From the NCBI RefSeq assembly GCF_025370935.1, contig NC_133474.1:20236383-20300382 (forward strand): 64,000 bases of DNA, given 5' to 3'. The translations under genes were made by a program, and so were the position numbers. Positions 1 through 12,082 of the stretch are shown piece by piece (the stretch's first letter is position 1; each line of letters starts with the position of its first letter). Source of the stretch: Choristoneura fumiferana. Its lineage: Eukaryota; Arthropoda; Insecta; Lepidoptera; Tortricidae. Under the pieces are notes generated by a model. That model was not told the origin of the DNA. It worked only from the letters and a program-made list of their open reading frames with translations, and did not search any database.

Positions 1-200
1 AAGAACTGTGGATCGATTTTTGAAATTGCATCACCCTAAAATACTAAGGTTGTAGCGGATAGCCTCCGCTTTCGTTGTCATAGACCTTCCGCAAGAACAT
101 TGACGTACAACGCACCTTTCAAGTCTAGAATGTTTATTATGTATTAAGTAGTTTTCTTCAAATGTAGTCGCGGCCATAAAACTTCGAATTACCTGAGCCA
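1..200. other. Unassigned AT-rich sequence
   Basis: No coding, RNA or repeat signal is recognised in the first 200 bases. The following repeat begins at about 201, where homology to the region near 48.75 kb starts. Confidence 0.4.
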
Positions 201-800
201 TTATTTTAAATAATTTATTGAATCAGACGTTATATTGCGGAGGGCCATATCAATGAACTAAAAGTATTAATACTAAAATAATTCGTCTCGATGTTCTAGA
301 ATGCATGGAGATAATTATAAGGTACAATGGGGTCTATATTAATGAGCAGGTAAATTTAGTATCATCTCCCTTGCTACGGCTTGGGTCTAATTTCAGCAAT
401 AGCAGTTAATAAAACACACCTTGACAGTAAATAAATAAAAATTCAAGGTAGTTTTATAGGACGATTTTAATTTATTATTATTTTGTGGGTAGTTTTGTTT
501 TGTTTCAGTAACAAATATAGGTGGGTACTTGGGGAGTTACAGTGACAAATTAAAACGGTTATTGTGGTTTGTTAGTCTAACATCTGGTAGCATGGTGTAC
601 GGTTGTGTTGCTCAGAAGATGAGCTCTGGTTGAGTTCGAAACGCGTCAGTGTAGTGTGGTGGAGGTGATAGATGGGTTTGTGTGATTTGTGTGTGTTCTT
701 ACAGTGTGGAGGTAGAGGAACTGCATGAACACCCATATTTTGCATAAACTTAACTATCATAAGGTCGCGGGTGAGCAAAGAAATTCTTTTAGTTCATTAG
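201..800 (-). repeat. Helitron-associated repeat, copy 1 (core inverted)
   Basis: Positions 201-265 match 48746-48812 almost base for base (shared TTTATTGAATCAG, then GGCCATATCAATGAACTA). The GT-rich block at about 657-761 plus the arm at 762-798 matches 48797-48950, but in the opposite orientation relative to that shared flank. The arm (AGGTCGCGGGTGAGCAAAG onward) agrees at about 35 of 37 positions with the arms of the second copy. The other copy lies directly upstream of a Helitron N-terminal ORF, so I infer a Helitron-derived non-autonomous element. Minus-strand frames here come from the repeat and are not a gene. Confidence 0.55.
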
Positions 801-805
801 CCATT

Positions 806-2290
806 ATTTTGTTACTGTGTCATACTAACCACTCCCCCCAGAATGACGTAAGTTATAGATGACCCTTGATGATGGTCTACATCACGTAATACGTCTAGTC
901 GACAAAAGTTTAAAAAATCGACCAACTCACATAAAGGTAACATAACAGCTGTATTAAAATCAAATGTTGTTCGCTATGTAATTGTGGCCGCGATGCGCAA
1001 TTGTACTTTTTACATCCCTGCCTGCGGCAGACAGGTACGTAAACGGGAATTTCAGGAGTCAAGAGCACGCACGGTTTAACTAGCATAAAGTAACTTTTAA
1101 ATTACATGTTTGTGCTTGTTACGAGTACTTATAATTAAATTGTTATTGACCACGTCGAATTAAAAATTAAAACCGATAGACTTACGACGCGCAAAATCTA
1201 TCTCTCTTTAAGTCTATGTTTGAGGAGCATGTCGTCTTGTAATAATTACAGTACTGAACCCGAAAAAATTGAAACACATTTCTAGCGGCAATTTGTCAAC
1301 CCACATAGCCTCATCAAGCTCCATCTAAATGCATCAAAAAACTGAATGGCCACGTTTTAATTCCAATTATTTAGACGGAATTTTGGAGTCCGGTCTAAAT
1401 AGAAGCCTTTGCGACCTCCGAGACGTTACAAAGGCCACGTCTAGATGGTTTCTAATTACGACACGGGCTGTTATGCAAATCGGTGGGTAGCTTTGTCTGT
1501 AATAAACACACGGCCTGCGGTCGTACGGCGAATTGCCTCGTATCCACTCCAGTGATAAAATCACTCGAATGCCTGGCCAGTTAAGGTTATATATATTTTT
1601 TTTAATATTGGTAGCCAGGTATTGGTATTGGTATTAGTGGCCAGGACGCCAGGTTTTCATTAAAATTAATAAGACACTGGCCAGTTTCGAACGTTACTTT
1701 TGATTTTTTCGGAATGTTGCCAGGTACAAAATAAATATCCAATGATCGGCTATGAAAGCTGCTGAAAAAAATCATGAAACATTTTTTATGTACAAAAATT
1801 AGCCCCTTGAGATGTAATTTTCGCAAAAAAGTGAAAATCCCCAAATGTCGATTACTGTAAGTACAATTAGCAGGGCAGAAATTTTAAAGTCAAATCAATT
1901 GCAAGGGTTCTTGTACTCTTTTGTGCCGTGTAAAAAATATGTTCAAATATTTTGAGTGCCAGAAATAGCGCAGAAAGAACAAAAAAAACAACTAAATTAT
2001 GGATTAATATTTGAATTAAATAAATTGAACAAGTCAAACATTAAAACCTCACGTCATCTCAACGTCACGTTCCGTTAGCCATTAGTCCTATTACTAGGAG
2101 CCCGGCAGAGCGCACGCCAAGTTGTTTAGCGGCAAATTGCGAAGCCGCCCGTGCCGTGACTTCCTGCCGGAACTTGGCTAGTTGAGCGAGCTAATTTTTC
2201 CCGGTACATAAACGCGAGTTAAAAATTAACACTGTGTATGGCTTTTTCTGTCACATTAAAGGTTATAACAAAGTGTCAATTACGTATTAG
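806..2290. other. Gene-free stretch, nothing recognised
   Basis: AT-rich sequence without a convincing exon. A short (TATTGG)n-like run lies near 1615-1640. Small open frames here lack any known motif and look like chance. Confidence 0.4.
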
Positions 2291-2380
2291 AACAGTCACC
2301 TGCATAATACCTGCCACCGCGGAGCGTGCAAAAATATCTGACACGTTCTGAGTCGTATCCAGATATTTATGAACGCTAAA
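2291..2380. mobile_element. Degenerate palindromic MITE (ATATCTGACACG family)
   Basis: Carries ACAGTCACCTGCAT, then CGGAGCGTGCAAAAATATCT and GACACG, followed by a decayed right arm (CCAGATATTTATGAACGC). Matches the better-preserved palindromic copies at 23078-23214 and 28033-28174. No coding capacity. Confidence 0.65.
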
Positions 2381-2904
2381 ACCTAAATCACGTTTTAAAC
2401 AAGATTATACTCTAAAACAATGTATTTCCACTTTGTCCATCGCACGAACACTTCCGTATTTCTCAATTGTTTTTCCACTTGACAAATAAAAATATTAACT
2501 AATTACATCATGTATTGCTGTAATAACACAGCAAGTCTGCATACCATAGTCTACGCTATAAAACTTAATCAGCTACATAACTACCACAGCAGACCAAAAC
2601 ACAAGGGGCCATGCATAACTCCAATGAAACCTCACTTCGCTACAACAGGGCAAAAAACTTCGTTCCCAAACCTAATTAGAAAACCTCACATTTTTATGTA
2701 AAGCGCCACAAAAACGGTATAAGTATAAATATTCATTTTTCCACGCTGCAAAGTTTCTCGTATCTTCGAGGTTATCGAGGTGTATCGGCACGGTCGAATT
2801 TTTGACGGGGAATAGGGTTGCCATCCTTTATATTTGTCAGAAAGAAAAAATCTAATTATAGTTCTATTTAAATATCATGAACCATTAAAATTTAAAAAAA
2901 GCCT

Positions 2905-3045
2905 TATTACTCTAGTGGTTTATAGCATGTTTGACCTATGGCCTTTCAAGCAGAGGATCGTTGATTCTAATCCGTGATCACAAACTCGTGAGTTTTTCGG
3001 TATTTATGTGCCATAGCCCTTTTTACACTTAAGTGTCCATGTTAT
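2905..3045 (+). mobile_element. Diverged tRNA-derived SINE (family A), head and start of body
   Basis: CTAGTGGTTTATAGCATG, GGCCTTTCAAGCAGAGGATC and GAGTTTTTCGGTATTTATGT follow, in order, the reverse complement of the intact SINE copies at 3938 and 16061 (tRNA-like head with A and B boxes, then body). Heavily mutated and without the 3' tail. Confidence 0.5.
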
Positions 3046-3923
3046 ACATCTGTTTTTTCGGTGTTTTTATTTTGTAAAGTTCGGCTGTAATGTAGGACCG
3101 ACGTGTAAATTTACAGCGGTACGATGACAGTGGAGTTTATAATCTCACTTGAGTTAATTTACTATTCATGTTAGAAAGGCTCCTTGAATGCTAAATGATT
3201 CATAAACAGCGCTAATCCGATCTGTTTGAACAGCTGACTTTGTACCGCTTATATTTTCAGCCTCTAAATTAGCAACAATGACATAATTATGGCTTTTTGC
3301 ACAACATAAATTGCTGTCACTGCTGTCAACTCGATTAGGCCAATTTGTCAAGGTTAACGCGTCTAATCCGTCTATCATCAACAACTAGTGCTAGCAAGCG
3401 TTTATGAATCATACTTCTTGACAACCGTCTAACAAGGTCTGCTAAGTAACAGACCGATCAAACCTCACTGTTACTCAGGCTCAAGACTAATCTCTCGCAC
3501 CCGCAATCGTTGTAAAACTTATGCAATTGTTACTTTATTGTTTTGCAACTAAATGGTGCGGATTTTTTGATGTGTCAATATTTTGAAATTTACAAAATGG
3601 CAACCCTGAAAGGGAAGTCGTTACGGGGAGCGAAAAGCGAGCCTTTGTACGTCGCACTCTTTTCGACCGATTCTCGCTTTAAATCAGTGTTTGCGATGCA
3701 GGAATACATTCGATTGTTACGTAGTGGCACTGCAGGTTTTCTTTGAAACTGTTGGGACATATAAGTTTTGTGTTGGACATTTTTCAGCGTAGTCGGGGTT
3801 CATTTTCGAACTTGGCTTGGCTATACCTGTGACAGTGTTTTTTTTTTTTGGTTCGGCGTGAACAGTTTCAGCCTCTGTTCTATGATAATGCAAATACTAA
3901 TGAGAACATTATTTTGCTTCTGT
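3046..3923. other. Gene-free stretch
   Basis: Nothing recognised apart from a T homopolymer near 3838-3849. The small open frames on both strands show no motif. Confidence 0.35.
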
Positions 3924-3937
3924 GACTGAAGCAATAT

Positions 3938-4288
3938 CATCATCATCATCATCCCAGCCTATATAGGTCCCACTGCAGGGCACAGGCCTCCCCTCAGAAT
4001 GAGAGGGCTTGGGCAGTACTTCCCACGCGGGCCCAGTGCGGATTGGGAACTTCACACATACCATTGAATTGCTTCGCAGGTTTGTGCAGGTTTCCTCACG
4101 ATGTTTTCCTTCACCGTAAAGCTCGTGGTAACTTTCAAATGTAATTCCGCACATGAATTTCGAAAAACTCAGAGGTGCGAGCCGGGGTTTGAACCCACGA
4201 CCCTCTGCTTGAGAGGCCATATGTCAAACCACTCGGCCACCACGGCTTCCATATGCCAAACCACTCGAACTGAAGCAACTGAAGCATC
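3938..4288 (-). mobile_element. tRNA-derived SINE, family A copy 1, with 14-bp TSD
   Basis: Read on the minus strand: a tRNA-like head with A box TGGCCGAGTGG and B box GGTTCAAACCC, a ~200-bp body (CCGCACTGGGCCCGCGTGGG), then GCAGTGGGACCTATATAGGC and a (GAT)n tail at 3938-3952. The direct repeat GACTGAAGCAATAT at 3924-3937 and 4289-4302 is a perfect 14-bp target-site duplication, so the insertion was made by target-primed reverse transcription. The 5' end carries short CTGAAGCA reiterations and a second partial head. Non-coding; it depends on a partner LINE. Confidence 0.9.
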
Positions 4289-4435
4289 GACTGAAGCAAT
4301 ATACTTACTCGTAATATCAATTAAATAATATGAATGTGTTCCTAGAAGGGTTTCATTTCCTTTTACGATACTATATGATGATAAGCGAGGCGAAAAACAG
4401 AGTGCCGTGTTTTGCGACGAGCTGAGATAGATCTA

Positions 4436-4480
4436 TTTGTAAGTCCACGCGGACGAAGTCGCGCGCACGGCTAGTCTTTT
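4436..4480 (-). repeat. Fragment of dispersed repeat C (ACTAGC...CCGCG start)
   Basis: The reverse complement reads GACTAGCCGTGCGCGCGACT then TCGTCCGCGTGGACTT, the standard start of the repeat also at 19703, 27555 and 40659. Only the first ~45 bp survive. Confidence 0.55.
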
Positions 4481-4734
4481 GGAACTATATAGCTGTTAAA
4501 CATAATTATACTGTTGAATCCCTACCTCCCTGTATAACCTGTTTAACCGAATCAAAATATACTTTAGAAATATGTTAACAGTCGCTAATTAAGTTCGAAC
4601 AAATACGCAGTATTAATTACATGTTCATTATTTAGCGAGTAATGGCCGAGATTCGACGCAAATAACAATAGGTAACGTATATACTAATAACGTATATACT
4701 AATAAAAATAGTATCTTTATTAAATATAAAAAAA

Positions 4735-4895
4735 ACCGTGGTGCCCTAGTGGTTTGATTTTTGCCCTAGTGCTTTGCTCTCAATTACATTTGAAATTTAC
4801 CACGAGATTTACGGTGAAAGAAAACAACGGGAAGAAACCTGCACAAACCTGCGAAGCAAATCAATGGGACGTGTGAAGTTCTCAATTTGGATTTG
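4735..4895 (+). mobile_element. SINE family A, internally deleted copy
   Basis: The head fragment CCGTGGTGCCCTAGTGGTTT joins directly to body sequence (TTACATTTGAAATTTACCAC, AACCTGCACAAACCTGCGAA). The B-box half of the tRNA-like head is missing and the tail is lost. Confidence 0.7.
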
Positions 4896-4989
4896 CTCAC
4901 GGGAGAGCTACGACACCCTAAGCCCGAGAAAGAAATCAAGCTATTTATTTATTCCGTATTTTAACTCGATGCTTAGATTAACAAAATAA

Positions 4990-7900
4990 CTTGTTAGGAA
5001 CAATCAATAGGGAATATTACTGCAATTTTATCCCGTCAGAGTGCAGCACTAGCACATACCATATGTTTATGGTTTATGTTTTTTTAAATATCTTAAATGT
5101 CCGTATGATGCCGTAATATGATATTATTTCAATTTTTTTTGGAGATATAGCTCTATCGCTACTATCGGTGTAAATATCATTTATTTTGTTACTCATAAAT
5201 AAATCTGATTTCTATAGGTATTAATACTCTTTGGTCATGATCTGCCACGGCAACAAAATATAAAGAGAACTGACGTTGTCATGGCGGTTTGCGCTAGTGT
5301 CGCCCCCTGCGCAGAGCTTTGCCTAATATGCCCTATTAATTTGATGTAATTGGGCCACGGTTTGAATAATTGATGTTAAGTTCATGGGTAATTTATACCA
5401 ATAAAAAGTTAAGTACGGTGATAGACCGAATAGAGATTCAAAATTAACCTAACAAAGAACCCGAGTTTCTGTTTTGAAATCGCGATCACAATAAGCTGAC
5501 ATTATTCGCATACAAAACTGTCCTTTGATTGTGATCGAACGTGTCGGAACTGTTCCGCAATATACCATCTGGAGCATCAGAGGGGTGTGTTAAGTACTTA
5601 ATTATTTTAAGGCAAACCGAATAAACCTATTTTTAATTGTTTCTATAAGAATGTAATATATCTGATTGACTTTCTGATCGCGGGACACACATCCTGAACT
5701 AATGGAGCTAAAGGCTTCAAATTTGATAGACCTTATATATGTTTAAAAAAACTATCGTCTTAAAATAAAAGTGAAAGGATTTATCGACCATCCCACGGAA
5801 TAGAGAGATAGTTTGTCATTCCACAGGAACGAAGCCGTGGAATTTAGGCTTGTTAAAATTATATTAATTCAACAGAAAAAAGGGCGGAACAAAACGCAAT
5901 GCATGGAGCCCGTAAAACTTGATAGCATAATTATGTCCATAGAATACCCCATCTTCTCAAGTTTTCCGACCATTGAAAATACCGTATGCGAATTCGCAAT
6001 TCATTCTCCAATGGCATCCAGCGTGCCCCTCGCTAGTTTTAATGAGGCCCACAAAAATACCAAGTCACGAGTGAAAGGGAGCCAGGATGATTACAACTTG
6101 AAGTGTCACTCACGACCCTTGCCTCTCAACAGCCATTATCCCCCCTCCCACCCCCTGAGAACTCAACAGACGCACTTTTCTTTTGTCTCCGCACTTTAAT
6201 CAAATCTATCTGAGCATTTTTCGCGAACCGTAAACAATACTAGCTGACGGCTGCCGAAACAAATGATGCCAGTGATAAATTGTCCGCCTTTCGAGAAATA
6301 AGTTTGTTCATTCGACTCCTTTGTCCGATTGATCGCAGATAATTCCAACTTCCGACAGAAATAGGATAGAAAATTGCCTCTGATATGCTGGTCGTAGTGT
6401 GCCATGCGGGCGCGAAGAGTCCGCTTCAGCTTTGGCAAAAATGATTCAGATGTTCAGCTGTTCTCCTCTACAGAACGCATTTCTAAACGAATTTTCGAGA
6501 AATTATGAGAGCGGTTCAATAAGTACATGGTTTTTTTGACAACTCACCACTTGCGTACAGTGTACACCCGCGACGCTCGCGACTTGTCAACGCTCGTGAT
6601 GTCGTCAATCCACCTGGTGAGGGGTGAACGGTCTCCCCCAACGGTTGTTGATAAAATTTTTGCAAACTTTTCTAACTGGTAAGCCATATACGTAGGTTCA
6701 GGTTGAACACGTAAATTATTATTTCAGTCATTTCTGAGGTTTCCAACAATAGAGGTGGGGAAGTATGTTATTGTTTCGAGAGACTTAGCACGGCCTAAAT
6801 AAGCTTTAATATTTGTGACGTAAAATTACTCCAAGCAGACATCAAAGTTAGTGTAAATGTTGTCGACTTTTCAAGAACATCGTTTCCATTACTCGTAGAA
6901 ACATTAATTGGATAGATCTGTTTTTACATTCTTTCAATAAATGATTCAATATGAGAAAGAAAACTGAATATACTTGATAAACTTATACATTAAGTGATTT
7001 TACTGATATTTGAAAGACATCCAAAAGACCTTCGTATTTATTGAAGAAATTATAACGACTAGACTGTGCCTGAATTAATAAAATTCGTGTTTGCGTAGTC
7101 AATATTAAAAGTCGTGTTCCTTTTGTGAGCTTGTCGTCTTCGTTTAAGACAATATAACAGCTCAGAGACCTTTATTTCTTAACAATTGCCGTTCATAAAT
7201 CAGCTATGCTTATTTGTTTTCATAAATAATACTCGTACTGTAAACCGAAGAAACTCGTTAAAAGTACCAGGAGAGCATAGGCGAGAAGCGAGGTAATCTC
7301 GGCTTGTGGGTTCTCACGTTGTATCGCACGTGAGCGATGCCCGCCTCAACCGCTCAAATAACGCTGGAACACTGAAAAATGCACTTTGCGTAAGACAATC
7401 CGTCTATTTAATTGCGAGGCGGATTCCCGGAGCAGTTTACTTTAGTACTGAGCTTGTAAAGTTTAGATTTATGATGCGGCGACAGCCAACGGATCCACTT
7501 CGGCTACGTTCTGGATTGAAAATTTAATGGCAGTAAGAGCGTTTATGTAAAATTGCGGATGGTACTTGTCTTAGTTTTATGTTGGAAGTTCAACCGCGCC
7601 ATTAATCTTCTTGATGTAAATCCTTGGTTAGTTTCCAACGTTACATCCTTGTAAATGTAGAGCATATACTTACTTGAAGACAAAAGAAGAAATTATCAAC
7701 ACATTAAATTGTTGAACGCCATTTTTACCTACTTCAGAATGAAATTAAAGACCACAAGAATTTTAACAAAACTGACGTCATCTTTATTTTCAGATGTAAC
7801 GTTGATACTTTAAAACTTCCTGTCAGTTCTCCAACTGTTGAAAATTTACCATTCTTACCAAGACAGGTAATTGAAAAAGACTAAAATTTAATTTTTACTT

Positions 7901-8160
7901 CACCGGTGAAGCTTTAATTCACCTCGACTTATGAATAAACGCGTAATAAAGGTAATCCGCGCTCCGTACAAGAAAACAAAGAGCTTTACTGTGAGGTCTA
8001 GAACCTTCAAGAAAAACCCTAGATTTCGAGCCAAATATTATTAACACACTCGTTAATATAATGTGTGTGTTGGGGCCAAATTGCGCAATCTGGACCGCCA
8101 TCCGTCTCGGCGGCCATTGCGAGACATTGACGAATCGTCCAGGCCCGAACATCGGCTAAT
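4990..8160. other. Long gene-free stretch
   Basis: No repeat family or exon recognised. The longest open frame (128 codons, 5813-6199 +) has no family resemblance and ordinary composition; I treat it as chance. The patch at 7260-7520 is richer in GC than its surroundings but shows no motif. Confidence 0.35.
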
Positions 8161-8918
8161 GAAATACAACCAAGCACTGATGAAGCCTGATTGGCGACAC
8201 GAGTACTTAACGGGATTGTGGAATTGGCTGGAAAGGACGCTCCTGTTCCTTCGTCAGTCACCATAAGCGTGACGTCCTGTATTAATGAAATATAGCCGAG
8301 CGCTGGTGTAACCTGATTCGCTAATTCGCGACACGAGTACTGGTACTAAGATTGTGGAATTGAATGGAGAGAATGCTTCTGTTCTTTCGTCAGGCGCCAT
8401 AAGCGTGACGTCCTGTAGTAATGAAATATAAACGAGCGCTAATGTAGCCTGATTCGCAACACGGATACTTTGGTACCAACATTGTGGAATTGGATGGAGA
8501 GGACGCTCCTGTTCCTTCGTCAGTCACCATAAGCGTGATATCCTGCAGTAGTGAAATGTAACCGAGAGCTGATGTAGCCTGATTCAGGACACGAGTACTT
8601 ACTAGGGTTGTGGAATTGGCTGGGAAGGACGCAACTGTTCCTTCGTCAGTCACCATAAGCGTGACGTCCTGTTAGAATGAAATATAACCTAGCACTGATG
8701 TAGCCTGATTTGCGACACGATACTTACCGGGATTGTGGAATTGACTGGAAAGGACGCTCCTGTTCTTTCGTCAGTCACCATAAGTAAGTAGTCCTGTAGT
8801 AATTAAATATGACCGAACGCTGATGTAGCCGCGACATGGGTACTTAGGTATCAAAATTGTGGAATGGCACATAATTGGTGGATGTTCCTTCGTCAATCAC
8901 TATAAGCGTGACTTCCTA
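8161..8918. repeat. Tandem array, six units of ~124-135 bp
   Basis: Units start with GAAATAtarCCGAGCGCT-like sequence at about 8161, 8288, 8423, 8553, 8679 and 8803. Each contains GTAGCCTGATTCGCGACACG, GGGATTGTGGAATTGGCTGG, CGCTCCTGTTCCTTCGTCAG and CACCATAAGCGTGACGTCCT. Units are diverged from one another and differ in length, so the array is not freshly homogenised. Several units stay open on the minus strand over a similar ~42-residue peptide (VTDEGTGASFPANST-like), but the lengths are not all multiples of three and stops occur. Function unknown. Confidence 0.85.
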
Positions 8919-8983
8919 GGATCGTTCAAGGAAGAAAACAATGGGGATACAAAAAAAGACTGACCCAAGCAGCCCGCGGAGCC

Positions 8984-9143
8984 TAAAGCTGATTTTCATT
9001 GATCCAGTAGTTGGAGTAAACATATTTTAGTCCAGTACAGCGTCCAGTATCCAGCACTGGATCAGAATAGACCACGTTCCTATTCAGTGCCAGCGCTGGA
9101 ATCCAGTGACGCTCAGCTACTGGATCATTGAAAATCAGCCTTA
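8984..9143. mobile_element. MITE/foldback element, 160 bp, ~26-bp inverted ends
   Basis: Left end TAAAGCTGATTTTCATTGAT and right end CATTGAAAATCAGCCTTAA form a terminal inverted repeat that runs on through GATCCAGTAG/CTACTGGATC. The interior has repeated TCCAG motifs. No coding capacity. Confidence 0.75.
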
Positions 9144-9169
9144 AAGGGAGAATGCATGCTCCTTTCCCG

Positions 9170-9335
9170 GCTTTCCAGTAAATGGCTTAAAGGTAGATAA
9201 GAAAACCTTCCAACTCTCCTTTCCCTGTAGTCAGCTCCAGGGAGTTGGGGACGTCAGCCGGGTGTTTAGCCGGTGAGAGTCCGGCACTGTCTGGACCCTC
9301 CCTTCCCGGTTGTACAGTCGGAGTAAAAAAAGACT
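9170..9335 (+). repeat. Possible LINE-derived segment
   Basis: GTTTAGCCGGTGAGAGTCCG followed by GCACTGTCTGGACCCTCCCT resembles a 3'-region sequence I recall as common in lepidopteran non-LTR elements. No second copy is present here, so the call rests on memory alone. Confidence 0.3.
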
Positions 9336-9824
9336 CGTCACCCTAAGATCTATTTTCCTTTGCTCAGTATGAGCGCTAATCTGCTTTACCGATTGAGTAG
9401 GACATACTGCGTCAACCTTTCAATCTGCTAAACATTATCAGGTGGCCATAGTACTACTACTACTACTCCTTGGCACTGACAAACACTGACAATTAAATAG
9501 AACATTATTTGATTGAAACTTTTACGAAGTTGTTTATTAAAAAGGTTTTGTATTGATATGAAACTAGATATATGTTAAAGGTGTATACTGTTTTGACCCT
9601 TGTTATCATGTCAAGTAAGTATATTTGATATGCTCTTGTCTACTTAGTACTTTGGTTTCAAAACGTACTAAGTCTATGACTTTGTAAAGGAATCAATTTA
9701 ATAACTGACGAAGGTTTTCCTACCCACACTGTACATATGTAATAGATTTTCAAGCACCTCATATAAAAAAGCATGGACATATAGTGTCTTTGGCCCTTAA
9801 TACGACACAATTTTAACCTAAAAA
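9336..9824. other. Gene-free stretch with a short (TAC)n run
   Basis: A short (TAC)n microsatellite lies at about 9452-9466. Otherwise nothing recognised. Confidence 0.35.
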
Positions 9825-10010
9825 TTGGTTGGAAAGGACGCTCCTACTCGTATTCCTTCGTCAGTCATAATAAACTTAACTTCTGTTAGGAATCAAATAC
9901 AACCGGTTGCTGATGAAGGCGACACGACTAGGTAATTAGCAGAATGTCGAGTTTGCTGAAAAGAAGGCTTTTAACAGGCGCTATAAACATGACTTCCTGT
10001 AAAACACGTA
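9825..10010. repeat. Detached, diverged unit of the 8.2-kb tandem array
   Basis: TTGGTTGGAAAGGACGCTCC, TTCCTTCGTCAGTCATAATA, GCTGATGAAGGCGACACGAC and TAAACATGACTTCCTGTA follow the unit order of the array at 8161-8918. It lies about 900 bp away, with unrelated sequence and a MITE between. Confidence 0.7.
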
Positions 10011-10407
10011 CAAGAATGTGGCTGTGATGACTGGAAAATTACATGAGGGCATGAATTATCAGGCAATTAGGTATTGTTGCACCTTTGGAGTCGACAAACG
10101 TCGGCCGAACACTAAGCACACCCGTTCTGGTGACTCACCATCTTAAAAACATTTTGGGCCAGAATTGACAACCTTAACTGAATACCTAATAACTTCTTCC
10201 TTTTTTTGAAGACGGTTAAAAAGGTTCTGAAAGACCCGATGTCAAATAATTAAACTTACCATATAAAAAATGTAATCCTTATTCTCCAAAATACATTAGC
10301 ATATTTATGAAATGTCCATCAGCCCATAATTGCGTCCTTATTAATATCAAAGTCTTTCACAAAATGTCTAGCGTATAACGTTTTCCTTTATTCAGAAGTA
10401 TGTCAGA

Positions 10408-10480
10408 TTTTAGGGTTCCGTATCCAATGCTAAGGGTTCTATTGCTAAGCTTTCGCCGTTTGCATGACTGTTTGGACCCA
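10408..10480 (+). repeat. Fragment of repeat E (TAGGGTTCCGTA end)
   Basis: TTTTAGGGTTCCGTATCC then TTTCGCCGTTTGCATGACTG matches the left end of the 25551-26102 repeat. It diverges after about 70 bp. Confidence 0.45.
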
Positions 10481-10544
10481 GAGGCTGCTTCTCCGGAACC
10501 ACTATTCGTAGAATGTGACGACTTTTTATATAATATATAAGAGA

Positions 10545-10645
10545 GGTAAACGCATGCGGATCACCGACCACCGTCCACGACCACGCAACACGAGGGGTAT
10601 CACAGGTGCGTTACCGGCCCTACTCATAGGCTCGTTTTTTAAAGA
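10545..10645 (+). repeat. Dispersed repeat D, copy 1
   Basis: CATGCGGATCACCGACCACC then CACAGGTGCGTTACCGGCC recurs in diverged form at 36740-36866 and 38985-39125. It resembles a widespread lepidopteran SINE/LINE-derived segment. No coding capacity. Confidence 0.5.
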
Positions 10646-12082
10646 TCCCTAACTTGTACCGATCCGTTTTAAATTTGTACGGATCCTTTAGAGCACCAGT
10701 CCGAACTGCATTTTGCCGGTTATTGTAGTTTTATAAACAAGGAAATCTTCAGGTAGCTTAACTTAGTACCTATGATTATAGTGAATGTTAAAAATAAGCA
10801 ATACACGTAAAAAACCGATCATGTGCTTGTTGACTTTGTGTTTAGTGGGAACCCTCAGTGCGCGAGTCTGGCTCACACTGTCGGTTTTTGTGGATCTAGG
10901 TCGCTTTGAACAACCTAACGAGTCGTGAGAGATAAGGGTGATTGGTAGCTCAGCCACTGCTAGATTATTAACGTTCGTCATACATTTCTTCCTATTCAGT
11001 GGACGCAGTTTTTTTATATCACGAGTAGGTAATATCTATATTAAAGAAAATGTTACTGATTTATTTACCCCGTTTGTGGGGTGAAACGGAGAGGACATTC
11101 TTTGTCTCAAATAAATGTGTTTTCTCGATCAAGGAGTTAACTTACGTATGAAGAAATGCTGGTTTGATTATAGCTACCTATAACAGTCCGCGTTTTGATA
11201 CATTAAGTTCTTGGCAGCGTCTTGACGCATTGCCTTTAAATTTTGTATTCTATTGAGAACTATGCGATAAATTCAGAACATTTCAGCCAGATATTGGGTA
11301 TAATCAAATGAAAGAACACCCTAGAAATAAGTTCAAAGAGTGTGAATTGAATGTTCATGGTGTATATGATGTCATCTATGTACCTATAAAAAAGTCTTAG
11401 ATCACTAAAAGATACCTAACGTTAACTGAATAGCTGACCGAAGGACATCGCACAGCCTAGATCACTGGTAAAGGCTTGATAATTAATTGTACAGTCAACG
11501 TCATAAAGAAGTGATCACTTTTGTACCTCCCCCCCCCCTTTTCACCTCCGTAGTTTCCAAAACCAATTATATTAGTGTTGTTTCATTTCTCTTTAAAACT
11601 ACACGCACATTCATCATATTACTACATTCATATAACATTTTTCCGTACTAACTTCCTCCCCCCGTTTTACCCCCTCAGAGGTAGAATTTTTAAAAACATT
11701 GAAACACGTATTTGTTTATTTATGTTTAAGAGCAATTTCATAAGAGCAGTTAAGTGCATAAAGTCGTGTATACATAATTTTGTAACTTTGGCCGTGTCGA
11801 TATCTTTGCCCTTGACTGTACCTTGTCACTTTAACGTTATGTTTGAAAAGCCATGCGAAATTGTGTAACGACTGAAAGCGACAAGGAACAGAAATTATCA
11901 CTTATTTATGACGTTGACTAGTTTTCCTTGAACATGATAGAGGTGCACTAAGATGACAGAGGTACACTAAAAAGGCATTTTCGGAAATTCCAAAAAAGTA
12001 GAGTTAGTGTTGAATGAAGATTTCTGGTGAAAATCGATGCAGAGACATTCGGACTTACCCAAATACTGGATGAATTTTCTAC
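10646..12082. other. Gene-free stretch
   Basis: AT-rich, with a C homopolymer at about 11529-11538. A weak resemblance to other dispersed repeats around 11640-11700 (CCCCCTCAGAGGTAGAATTT) is not enough for a call. Confidence 0.35.

Noticed and set aside
3909..4220. 103-codon frame and similar frames at 16000-16347 and 19136-19483
   Set aside because: All are translations of the SINE family A copies and their tails.
5813..6199. 128-codon plus-strand frame
   Set aside because: No recognisable domain, ordinary composition and no splice or promoter context; likely chance.
8019..8656. Minus-strand peptide repeat as a real gene
   Set aside because: Unit lengths are not all multiples of three and stops or shifts occur between units; kept only as a finding about the tandem array.
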